From Geothrix sp. (lineage in GTDB: Bacteria; Acidobacteriota; Holophagae; Holophagales; Holophagaceae): a stretch of 39,477 nucleotides of DNA. A program made the translations under genes and the position numbers. The DNA is taken from positions 1-39,477 of the forward strand of contig JANYAZ010000123.1 in NCBI GenBank assembly GCA_025361045.1, in the 5' to 3' direction. Within the stretch, counting starts at the first letter, position 1; every line of letters starts with the position of its first letter. Below, one piece after another: positions 8,924-16,112 of the stretch. The notes under the pieces were generated by a model, which worked only from the letters and a program-made list of their open reading frames with translations, did no database searches and was not told where the DNA came from.

Positions 8924-9562
8924 GTGTTGAAATTGACCCAAGGGGAGAAGTCGGAACGAAGCCGCGGCTTGATCCTCGAGGCGGCCCTCCAGCTCTTCTC
9001 GAAGCAGGGCTACCGAGGGACCAGCATCCGCGAAATCGCGGAGGAAGCCGGGTTGTCCACGGGCAATGTCTACCACCATTTCCCCGACAAGGAGACCCTG
9101 TTCCGGACCCTCCTCGACCAGTACTGGGAGGCCATCGATACGCCGGAGTTCCCCTTCAACAAGGCGCTCGCCGCCGGGGCCTTCCCAGATGATCTTGAGG
9201 CCCTCGCCGAAGCCGCCCGGGAGAGCGTCACCCTCTACCGCCGCCATGTGGCCCTGATCTATGTGGACGTGGTTGAATTCGATGGCACGCACATCCGGAA
9301 GTTCTATTCGGGCATGTCCGGCCGCTTCGAGTCCTTTCTGAGCCGGCGCTTCCCCGGTGACGCGCTCAAGGATCAACTGGCCCCTGGGTTGGACCCGACC
9401 ACCGCACTCATGCTGGCGAGCCGCGTCTTCCTCCAGTACTTCGCCGTGGAAATCCTGTTCGGGGTCCCCGACCAGCTGGGCCAGGAAACCCCGGCAGCCC
9501 TGAAGGAGATCTCCAAGATCCTTCGCCGGGGCTTCTTGAGGCCATTGGATCCCACGAAATAA
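8924..9562 (+). CDS. TetR-family transcriptional regulator, likely regulator of the downstream island
   Basis: The 212-residue product has the N-terminal TetR helix-turn-helix: RGLILEAALQLFSKQGYRG, then TSIREIAEEAGLSTGNVYHHF and PDKETLFRTLL. The remaining helical domain is variable and is where the ligand would bind; TetR proteins of this build often sense acyl-CoAs or small hydrophobic acids. I take GTG 8924, with AGGAG at 8915-8919; TTG 8927 is the alternative. It is the first gene of the plus-strand island, separated from it by a 255-base AT-richer region with a promoter-like box and an imperfect palindrome. It is therefore the obvious candidate for local control, probably as a repressor released by a pathway acid or CoA ester. 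Confidence 0.9.
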   Translation: MLKLTQGEKSERSRGLILEAALQLFSKQGYRGTSIREIAEEAGLSTGNVYHHFPDKETLFRTLLDQYWEAIDTPEFPFNKALAAGAFPDDLEALAEAARESVTLYRRHVALIYVDVVEFDGTHIRKFYSGMSGRFESFLSRRFPGDALKDQLAPGLDPTTALMLASRVFLQYFAVEILFGVPDQLGQETPAALKEISKILRRGFLRPLDPTK

Positions 9563-9817
9563 TCGATATCGAGTCATCGTCAAAAATTTTTTAACCAGTC
9601 GTTCACCAACCTGACAGGGTTTCCCGATCCATGCCGCCACCAGGGCACGAAAAGGGGCTGAGACCTGGGTCACAGGATGGACACCGCCGCTTGGTTTTTC
9701 GTTGACACGGGTACGAGGGGGGAGGATCTTTTTGAAAACCGACCGACTGTTCGTTTTTTAATTCAGATCACTCCGCCCGTGCGGCTGTGTTCATCCGTCT
9801 GGTACCAAAGAGGAACC
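9563..9817 (+). promoter_or_regulatory. Intergenic control region between tetR and the catabolic genes
   Basis: This 255-base stretch is AT-richer than its surroundings. TTGACA at 9702-9707 is a perfect -35 box; 17 bases on, GATCTT (9725-9730) is a poor -10. Immediately downstream, AAAACCGA (9735-9742) and TCGTTTTT (9751-9758) form an imperfect palindrome with 8 of 12 symmetric positions paired, placed where a repressor would block initiation. CTGTTCG (9747-9753), inside the palindrome, occurs again on the opposite strand upstream of the porin (13312-13318). AAAGAGGA (9807-9814) is the ribosome site of the next gene. The operator role is inferred. Confidence 0.45.
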
Positions 9818-10810
9818 ATGAACCGATCCGCAACCATCGCATCCACGGGCTGCTACCTGCCCGAGATCGAGGTGACGAACGACGAACTCCGCCAGCGCTT
9901 CGCCCATCTTCCGGACTTCGTCGACCTGATGGAGGCCTCCTCGGGCATCCGCAGCCGATGGCATGCTCCTGAAACCTGGGCGACCTCGGATCTGGCCCTG
10001 CCGGCGGCAAAACAGGCCCTCGATCGCGCGGGCCTGCGTCCCGAAGACGTGGATCTGATCATCCTGGGCACAGATTCGCCGGACTACATCACCCCGGCCA
10101 CCTCGGTGGTCCTGCAGCACAAGCTGGGCGCGGTGAACGCCGGCACCTTTGATGTCGGCTGTGCCTGCGCCTCCTTCCCCACGGCCCTGGCCTGCGGCGC
10201 CGGCTGGATTGCCACCAACCCGGCCGTCAAGACGGTGCTGGTGATCGGCGTCTACCTGATGCACAAGCTGGCTTCGCCCGAGGATCCTCTGACATTCTTC
10301 TATGGGGATGGCGCCGGGGCAGCGGTGCTGATTGCCTCCGACCGTCCTGGGTTCATCGGCGCAGCCGCTCAGGCCGGTGGGGCCTACCACAAGCACTGGG
10401 GCATCTTCTCAGGCGGCACCTACGAACCGGCGACGCTTGAATCGGTGGCCGCCGGCCGCACCACGGTGAAGATGCTCGAGCGTTATCCTCCCGAGATCAA
10501 CCACGAAGGCTGGCCACGCCTGGTGCGCAAGCTGGCAGCCGGCAGTGGGTTCGCGGTCTCCGACATCGATTTCATCATCTTCACCCAGGTCCGGAAGCCC
10601 TCCATTGATGTGGTGATGGCCGACCTCGGACTGCCCATGGAGAAGACCCACACCATCATGGAGGCCTGTGGCTACACCGGCTCGGCCTGCCTCCCGATGG
10701 CCCTCGATGACGCGCTCGCCAAGCAGAAGATCCGCTCCGGTGACCGGCTGGTGCTGGTCGGTTCGGGGGTGGGCTACAACCAGGCGGCCGTGGCGTTCAC
10801 CATGCCCTGA
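9818..10810 (+). CDS. KAS III/FabH-like thiolase-fold enzyme lacking the His and Asn of the catalytic triad
   Basis: The 330-residue product has FabH length and fold: GCYLPEIEVTNDEL at the N-terminus, SSGIRSRW, and the nucleophile region FDVGCACASFPTAL with Cys117 at the FabH cysteine position. From about residue 250 it aligns with E. coli FabH (recalled) without gaps. The catalytic His (PHQAN) is replaced by Thr256 (FTQVR) and the Asn (GNTSAAS) by Tyr286 (GYTGSAC). It should still form an acyl-enzyme but not catalyse malonyl decarboxylation in the standard way. ATG 9818 has AAAGAGGA upstream; the longer open frame to 9677 is regulatory DNA. A thiolase follows, so the two could act as partners, as in PhlA/PhlC or archaeal HMG-CoA synthase/thiolase complexes. 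Confidence 0.85.
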   Translation: MNRSATIASTGCYLPEIEVTNDELRQRFAHLPDFVDLMEASSGIRSRWHAPETWATSDLALPAAKQALDRAGLRPEDVDLIILGTDSPDYITPATSVVLQHKLGAVNAGTFDVGCACASFPTALACGAGWIATNPAVKTVLVIGVYLMHKLASPEDPLTFFYGDGAGAAVLIASDRPGFIGAAAQAGGAYHKHWGIFSGGTYEPATLESVAAGRTTVKMLERYPPEINHEGWPRLVRKLAAGSGFAVSDIDFIIFTQVRKPSIDVVMADLGLPMEKTHTIMEACGYTGSACLPMALDDALAKQKIRSGDRLVLVGSGVGYNQAAVAFTMP

Positions 10811-10863
10811 TTTCCGCGAGCGGAAGTCGGGCCAACCATTCCAAGGCTGAAAGGACAGTGGTC

Positions 10864-12105
10864 ATGAGCAAAGCAAGCATCATCGGCGCCTACAACACCC
10901 AGTTCGGCGCCTTTATCAAGAAAGACAAAGTCACAGGCCTGATCACCGACACCAAGACCTACTACGACCTGCTGATCGAGGCTGGCCGCGGCGCCATCGC
11001 GGACGCCGGGCTCGAGGCGAAGGACATCGACGCCATCTACGTGGGCTCCTGCTCGCCAGGCTCCTTCATCAACCAGGAGCATGTGGCCCCGCTGGCCGCC
11101 GAGATCGATCCGGCCCTGCGCTTCAAGCCCATGACCCGCTGCGAGTGCGCCTGCGCCTCCAGTTCGGTGGCGCTCTATGACGCGGTCTACGCCATCGAGG
11201 CGGGCCGCGCCAGACACGTGCTGGTGATCGGCGTGGAGAAGATGAACCTGCTGCCGACCCCGCAGATGACCCACGTGCTGGCCTGCTGCTCACACTGGCC
11301 GACGGAGGGTTCACGGGGGATGTCCTTCCCCATGCTGTTCGCCGAGTATGCCAAGGGGTACCAGGCGCACTACAAGATCTCCCACGAGGAGCTGGAGAAG
11401 ATGCTCTGGACCGCCGGGGCGCTCTGCTACAAGAACGGCGCCGAGAATCCGCTGGCCCATGTCCAGAACGGCCCCGCGACCGTGGAGGCCATCATGAAGC
11501 TCAACGAACTGGACGCGAAGGGCAAGTGCAAGAACATGATGATCGCCGCGCCCCTGCGCCTGCATGATTGCTCCCTGGTGACGGATGGCGCCGCCGCCCT
11601 GGTCATCACCCAGACGGCGAATGTCAGCAACCGGAACCGGGCCGTAGAGATCGCCGGCATTGGCCACTCGGTGGAGCGCCTGGCTGAGAACGTGCGGCCG
11701 AACATGTACGACCTGATGGCGGGGAAGGATGCCGTGGCCAAGGCTTTCAAGGAAGCCAACATCACCGCCGCCGACATCGACCTGGCCGAAGTGCACGACT
11801 GCTTCACCATCAACCAGATCCTCTCCACCGAGGCCCTCGGTCTCTCCGTGGATGGCCGGGGTGGCTACGACTACCTGGATGGCCGCTTCACCCGGGATGA
11901 CCAGGTGGCCATCAACCTCTCCGGCGGCCTGAAGTCCAAGGGCCACCCTGTGGGCGCCACCGGGGCCTCCATGCACGCGCTGATCTACAAGCAGCTGATC
12001 GGCGAGCCCATCGGCGTGAAAGCCAAAAAGGCTGATATCGGCGTGGCCTTCAACGTCGGGGGTTCCGCTGTCACCAACTGCGTCACCGTCCTGAAGAAGC
12101 TGTAG
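10864..12105 (+). CDS. SCP2-type thiolase (acetyl-CoA acetyltransferase-like)
   Basis: The 413-residue product is a thiolase of the SCP2/lipid-transfer class. The nucleophile region is CECACASSSVAL, with Cys97 the likely acyl-accepting residue. Further signatures are EVHDCFTINQIL with the SCP2-class His, GLKSKGHPVGATGASM and the C-terminal FNVGGSAVTNC. It would cleave or form a 3-oxoacyl-CoA in the cytoplasm. ATG 10864 lies 8 bases after AAGGA; an in-frame GTG at 10858 is less likely. A short hairpin (TTCCG-CGAG-CGGAA) is in the 53-base gap from the KAS III-like gene. The 105-residue protein follows 17 bases downstream. PhlC-like acyltransferases have the same look, so the reaction may be acyl transfer to another carbon acid rather than to CoA. 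Confidence 0.88.
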   Translation: MSKASIIGAYNTQFGAFIKKDKVTGLITDTKTYYDLLIEAGRGAIADAGLEAKDIDAIYVGSCSPGSFINQEHVAPLAAEIDPALRFKPMTRCECACASSSVALYDAVYAIEAGRARHVLVIGVEKMNLLPTPQMTHVLACCSHWPTEGSRGMSFPMLFAEYAKGYQAHYKISHEELEKMLWTAGALCYKNGAENPLAHVQNGPATVEAIMKLNELDAKGKCKNMMIAAPLRLHDCSLVTDGAAALVITQTANVSNRNRAVEIAGIGHSVERLAENVRPNMYDLMAGKDAVAKAFKEANITAADIDLAEVHDCFTINQILSTEALGLSVDGRGGYDYLDGRFTRDDQVAINLSGGLKSKGHPVGATGASMHALIYKQLIGEPIGVKAKKADIGVAFNVGGSAVTNCVTVLKKL

Positions 12106-12122
12106 GGACGGGAAGGACGACC

Positions 12123-12440
12123 ATGCCAACCATCACCTACAACGACATGACCTTCACCGTCGAGCCTCGGGGCGATCGCTGGGACATCACCTGCGCCCAG
12201 CCGAACGGAACCACCGCAGTCGCCGGGGCCGGGCTGTTCGCGGGCCTGGCCGAAGCCAAAGCGGTTGTCCGGGCGCAGGCCCTGATCAAGACCATCTTCC
12301 CGGTCGGCATCAAGTCGGTGGGGCCGGATGTGGCGCACCCCAACACCATCGGCGATCTGAAGATCGTCGGCCCGGATGTGACCCACCCGAACTTCATCTA
12401 CTGGAACAAGGACAGCGTGTCCTGCCCCAAGCAACTCTGA
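12123..12440 (+). CDS. 105-residue protein of unknown family with duplicated VGPDVxHPN motif
   Basis: I do not recognise this protein. Residues 1-45 look like a small beta-rich domain (TITYNDMTFTVEPRGDRWDITC). A helical stretch follows (GLAEAKAVVRAQALIKTIF). The C-terminus has a tandem repeat with a 16-residue period: VGPDVAHPN, TIGDLKI, VGPDVTHPN. The ribosome site is GGAAGGA and the start ATG 12123 is clear. It sits where DUF35/OB-fold partner proteins sit in thiolase-KAS III complexes (PhlB; archaeal DUF35), but it has no CxxC zinc finger and does not resemble them. A role as a third subunit or scaffold for the preceding pair is an inference from position only. Confidence 0.7.
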   Translation: MPTITYNDMTFTVEPRGDRWDITCAQPNGTTAVAGAGLFAGLAEAKAVVRAQALIKTIFPVGIKSVGPDVAHPNTIGDLKIVGPDVTHPNFIYWNKDSVSCPKQL

Positions 12441-12475
12441 TCAGGCCCCATCCCTCCATTCAAAGGACCATTTCC

Positions 12476-13270
12476 ATGGACATCAAAGGCAGCGTAGCCC
12501 TCGTGACGGGCGGTGGCAACGGCATCGGCGAGGCGGTGGTGAAGCACCTCGCCAAGCTGGGCGCCAAGGTCGCCGTGGTCGACATGGCGCAGAAGAACAT
12601 CGACCGCGTGGTCAAGGACATCCAGGAGATGGGTGGCGTAGCCATCGGCATCCAGGCCAATGTGACCAGCGAGGCTGACACCGCGAGGTACATCAAGGGG
12701 ACGCTCGAGGCCTTCGGCCAGCTCAACATCGCCGTGTCCTGCGCAGGCATCATCCGGGACGGGACGATGCTCAGCCTGGACTAGGAAACGGGTAAGGTCT
12801 CCAAGAAACTGGACCTTGCCAAGTGGCAGGCTGTGATCGACACCAACCTCACGGGCACCTTCCTCACCATGCGGGACGCGGCCGAGGCCATGGTGAACGG
12901 TGGCTGGGAGGGCCTGCTGGTGCCGATCTCCTCGGTAAACAAGGTCGGCCAGGTCGGCCAGATCAACTACTCCTCGGCCAAGGTCGCCGATGCCCTGATG
13001 CCGAAGATCATCGTGGGCGAATTCCTCATGCGCGGGATCCGCAACATCCGCTGTGTGGCCATCGCCCCCGGCTACACCGCCACGCCCATGCTGACCGGCA
13101 TGAACCAGGACGCCCTGAAGGCCATCCTCGAGGACGTGCACCTCGGCCGTCTGGTGGCCCCCGAGGAGATCGCCTCCCTCATCGCCTACTGCGTCGAAAA
13201 TCAGGCTTTGAATGCCACGACCATCGAGATCACCGGTGGCCTCTGCTACCCCAGGGGCATTGCGAAATAA
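12476..13270 (+). pseudogene. Short-chain dehydrogenase interrupted by an in-frame TAG at codon 103
   Basis: One continuous frame encodes a complete SDR of 264 residues, except for TAG at 12782-12784. Before it: TGGGNGIGEA (NAD-binding), VVDMAQKN and SCAGIIRDG. After it: ETGKVSKKLDLAKWQAVIDT, TNLTGTFLTM, SSVNKVGQVGQINYSSAK with the catalytic Ser-Tyr-Lys, PGYTATPM and a normal C-terminus. All other parts of the enzyme look intact. The TAG lies in a surface loop where a single substitution (for example from AAG or CAG) would account for it. Either the gene was recently inactivated, the stop is read through, or the base is a sequencing error. GTG 12833 could start the second half but has no convincing ribosome site. 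The upstream site AAAGGA serves ATG 12476. Confidence 0.85.
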
Positions 13271-13420
13271 CCCAATTCACTTGTCATATTCACAAACTCT
13301 GTCGCTTTTTTCGAACAGGTGTAACATCCCTGCAACTTTCACCAGCACCACCCTTCTACCCCCTCCCCCAACCCTGGTGGCAGGTCCGAGGACCAGCCCC
13401 ATCACCAAGAAGGAACGGCC
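13271..13420 (+). promoter_or_regulatory. AT-richer gap before the porin, possible internal promoter/operator
   Basis: This is the longest gap in the left part of the island apart from the tetR one. It includes TTGTCA (13281-13286) and a CTGT-N12-ACAG symmetric element at 13299-13318 containing T-tract DNA. On the minus strand it carries CTGTTCG, the 7-mer also found in the putative operator upstream of the KAS III-like gene. No good -10 box is visible. AAGGA precedes the porin ATG. A second TetR site here is a guess. Confidence 0.3.
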
Positions 13421-14734
13421 ATGAACATTCGTTTCGCTGTCGTCGCAGCCGCATCCGCCGTCGTCGCCTTGCCCAGTTGGGGCCAGGGCATTCCGGTCAC
13501 GGGTGCCACCAACATCACCATCTCGGGCCTGTTGTCTGTGGGGGTGAAGAACTCTGTCATCTCGCAGGGCAGTGCGGCTGATGCCGCCTGGGCCCCCCGC
13601 AGTGCCATGCCCAGCGAGACTCATGTCGATGACAACACCTCTCGGCTGATCATCGCCAGCACCTCCAAGATCACCGAGGGCTGGAATGTGATCTTCCGCC
13701 TGGAAAGCCGCTTCACCCCCAACGTCCGTCCCGGAGCGGCGCTCCTACCCGCCGGACCCGGCGCCCCCACTGGCCTCGCCGTCAACGATGCCACCGGCTT
13801 TGCGGATGGCGACACCTGGGGCGGCGTCTCCTCGCCCTACGGGTCCATCGTGGTGGGCAAGTCGACCCTCTACTACACCGACACCATTTCCGCGGGCTAT
13901 CTGGCCCCTACCCTCGAAGCCCCCGGCGAGAGCTATCGCATCTGGGACGCCAACGGCCTCGCCTCGTTTAATATCCTCTCCACCTACATGACCGGGTCTG
14001 CGACTGCGGCAGGCGTCTTCACGCCGACCAAACAGAACATCCTGGGCAACACCCGTTCCAGCAATGTGGTTCGGTACGACTCGATCCTCTTCAAGCCGGA
14101 TGCTGCAAGCCTCCTCCAGTTCTCGCTGGCCTTCTCGAAGAACGCCGCCGGGGCCCAGAACATGTGGAAGTCTGTTGCCGATGGTTCCACGTACGAAGGC
14201 GGCTCCACCATCTACGGCAAGGTGGCCTACAACGGCCATGGCTTCTCGGCTTCCGGCAGCTACCTGGATCAGAAGTTCCAGGGGGTCCTCACCACCGCCC
14301 CCAACACCGAACTCAAGGCCATGCGCCTGGGCGGCTCCTACAAGTTCGGATTCGGGCTGAAGGTGGGCGCCGTCTACGATAACGCGAACATGGTGAACGG
14401 TCTCAATACCGTGGGCGTGCTTTCGGACGCCAAGCGCACCTCCTTCGAAATCCCGATCTCCTATGCCTTCGGTGACCACGCCGTCTATGCCACCTACTCG
14501 GTGGCCGGCAAGACGTCCTCCCTTGATGCCTCCGGCGCCAAGCAGATGAACTTCGTCTACGACTACGCCATGACCAAGCGCGCCTTCGTGGGCTTCTACT
14601 ACACCACCCTGAAGAACGATGCCCACGCCTACTACCAGCCCTTCCTCACCGGCTTTAGTCCCTTCGGCGGCAGTGCCATCGCCACGGGCGAGAGCTGGCG
14701 CCAGGCTGGCATCATCTTGAACTACTGGTTCTAG
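13421..14734 (+). CDS. Outer-membrane porin of the betaproteobacterial general-porin type
   Basis: The 437-residue product has a signal peptide (MNIRFAVVAAASAVVALPSW) and then the features of a 16-strand trimeric porin: ATNITISGLLSVGVKNS, SRLIIASTSKITEGWNVIF, RLESRF, GSIVVGKST, and repeated amphipathic strands such as LRLGGSYKFGFGLKVGAVYD (compare 14320-14380). It ends in the terminal Phe of GIILNYWF needed for outer-membrane insertion. Proteins of this kind are typical of Betaproteobacteria (Porin_4-like). It would let the island's substrate into the periplasm. It is followed by two hairpins and a periplasmic binding protein. A porin next to Liv-type importers is a usual layout for uptake of aromatic or organic acids. 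Confidence 0.88.
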   Translation: MNIRFAVVAAASAVVALPSWGQGIPVTGATNITISGLLSVGVKNSVISQGSAADAAWAPRSAMPSETHVDDNTSRLIIASTSKITEGWNVIFRLESRFTPNVRPGAALLPAGPGAPTGLAVNDATGFADGDTWGGVSSPYGSIVVGKSTLYYTDTISAGYLAPTLEAPGESYRIWDANGLASFNILSTYMTGSATAAGVFTPTKQNILGNTRSSNVVRYDSILFKPDAASLLQFSLAFSKNAAGAQNMWKSVADGSTYEGGSTIYGKVAYNGHGFSASGSYLDQKFQGVLTTAPNTELKAMRLGGSYKFGFGLKVGAVYDNANMVNGLNTVGVLSDAKRTSFEIPISYAFGDHAVYATYSVAGKTSSLDASGAKQMNFVYDYAMTKRAFVGFYYTTLKNDAHAYYQPFLTGFSPFGGSAIATGESWRQAGIILNYWF

Positions 14735-14744
14735 TCGGGGCCGG

Positions 14745-14827
14745 GGGGTGACCGGGGAAAGGTCCCGGCACCCCACCGATCCCAGGCTGGATGCAGGGAC
14801 GTCAGCTCCGGGGGGGGCTGGCGTCCC
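14745..14827 (+). other. Two consecutive intercistronic hairpins between porin and binding-protein genes
   Basis: First hairpin: GGGGTG-A-CCGGG (14745-14756) pairs with CCCGG-CACCCC (14764-14774), 11 pairs with one bulge. Second: GGGACG-T-CAGC (14796-14806) pairs with GCTG-G-CGTCCC (14817-14827), 10 pairs plus a G-T wobble. Neither has a T tract, so they look like mRNA-stabilising or processing structures that set porin and binding-protein levels apart from the downstream genes. Confidence 0.6.
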
Positions 14828-14854
14828 AATTCACCGCTCTCATCAGGAGACATC

Positions 14855-16033
14855 ATGCAACTCAGACGAACATTCATGACGGGCTTCGCCTTTGCGGTTC
14901 TTTGCGCGGGTCTGGCCGTGGCCCAGGACATCAAGATTGCCCATGTCTATGACAAGACCGGCGTGCTGGAGGCTTACGCCAAGCAAACCCAGGCCGGTCT
15001 GATGATGGGCCTGGAATACGCCACCGGCGGCACCATGATGGTCAATAGCCACAAGCTGGTGATCATCGAGAAGGACACCCAGGGCAAGCCGGACGTGGCC
15101 AAGTCCCAGCTGGCTTCGGCCTACGCCGATGACAAGGCGGCGCTGGCGATCGGACCCACCAGCTCGGGCGTCGCCTTGGCGATGCTCCCGGTGGCCGAGG
15201 AGTACAAGAAGATCCTGCTGGTGGAGCCGGCCGTGGCCGATTCCATCACTGGCGACAAGTGGAATCGTTTCATCTTCCGCACGGGTCGCAACTCCTCCCA
15301 GGATGCGATCTCTGCGGGTGTGGCACTGGACAAGGATGGGGTGAACATCGCCACCCTGGCCCAGGACCACGCCTTCGGCAAGGATTTCGTGAAGGCCTTC
15401 CGGGGTGCCCTCAAGCACGCCAAGCTGGTGCACGAAGAGTACCTGCCGGCCGCCACCACCGATTTCACCGCCGGGGCCCAGCGGCTCTTCGACAAGCTCA
15501 AGGGTCTGCCGGGCCGCAAGATCATTTTCATCAACTGGGCTGGCGGCAATCCGTTCAAGATCGCCGATCTGGATCCCAAGCGCTTCGGCATCGAGATCGC
15601 CACCGGTGGCAACACGCTGCCCGTACTGGCCCTCTACAAGGCCTTCCCTGGCATGGAAGGCTCCCTTTACTACTACTACGAGATTCCCAAGAACAAGGTG
15701 AACGACTGGCTGGTGAAGGAGCATTTCAAGCGGTTCAACACGCCGCCTGATTTCTTCACGGCCGGTGGCATGTCGGCTGGAATCGCTGTGGTCGAAGCCC
15801 TCAAGAAGACCAAGGGTGACGCCGGCACGGAAACCCTGATCGCCGCCATGGAGGGCCTGTCCTTCGAGACACCCAAAGGCAAGATGACCTTCCGCAAGGA
15901 GGATCACCAGGCCATGCAGTCCATGTTCCATTTCAAGATCAAGGTCGATCCCAAGGTGGCCTGGGCCATCCCCGAGCTCGTGCGCGAGATTAAGATCGAG
16001 GACATGCACATTCCCATCACCAACAAGCGTTGA
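14855..16033 (+). CDS. Periplasmic substrate-binding protein, Liv/LivK-like family (type 1 fold), first copy
   Basis: The 392-residue product has a signal peptide ending near AGLAVA-QDIK and a two-lobe periplasmic binding fold of the branched-chain amino acid/amide/aromatic acid class: IKIAHVYDKTGVLEAYAKQT, IGPTSSGVALAMLPVAEEYK, ATLAQDHAFGKDFVKAF, then FINWAGGNPFKIADLD. AGGAG precedes ATG 14855. It stands apart from the two transporter gene sets; because the second set (23767-27362) has no binding protein of its own, this one may serve it, or both. Ligands of the family include branched-chain amino acids, amides, urea, aromatic and keto acids; the sequence does not decide. Confidence 0.88.
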   Translation: MQLRRTFMTGFAFAVLCAGLAVAQDIKIAHVYDKTGVLEAYAKQTQAGLMMGLEYATGGTMMVNSHKLVIIEKDTQGKPDVAKSQLASAYADDKAALAIGPTSSGVALAMLPVAEEYKKILLVEPAVADSITGDKWNRFIFRTGRNSSQDAISAGVALDKDGVNIATLAQDHAFGKDFVKAFRGALKHAKLVHEEYLPAATTDFTAGAQRLFDKLKGLPGRKIIFINWAGGNPFKIADLDPKRFGIEIATGGNTLPVLALYKAFPGMEGSLYYYYEIPKNKVNDWLVKEHFKRFNTPPDFFTAGGMSAGIAVVEALKKTKGDAGTETLIAAMEGLSFETPKGKMTFRKEDHQAMQSMFHFKIKVDPKVAWAIPELVREIKIEDMHIPITNKR

Positions 16034-16112
16034 GGTCTTTCGAAGCCGGTCGCCTTCTCCCCAAGCACGCCAGGCGGCCGGCTTTACCCTTGTACTCGCA
16101 GTGGAGGAGGCG

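Noticed and set aside
8594-9562. Phage or integrative element using tRNA-Pro as attachment site
   Set aside because: No integrase gene is present and I found no repeat of the tRNA 3' end within the window.
9818-12440. Ordinary fatty-acid synthesis operon (fabH with partners)
   Set aside because: The FabH-like protein lacks the catalytic His and Asn, and there is no fabD, fabG, acpP or fabF; the neighbours are uptake and CoA-transfer genes.
9818-12440. Assignment as phloroglucinol acyltransferase genes phlACB
   Set aside because: Order and fold are similar, but the third protein does not resemble PhlB, there is no phlD, and the setting is catabolic.
12782-12784. Pyrrolysine or general TAG recoding in the interrupted dehydrogenase
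   Set aside because: Many genes in the window end in TAG where a normal C-terminus is expected, no pyl genes are seen, and SDRs are not pyrrolysine enzymes.
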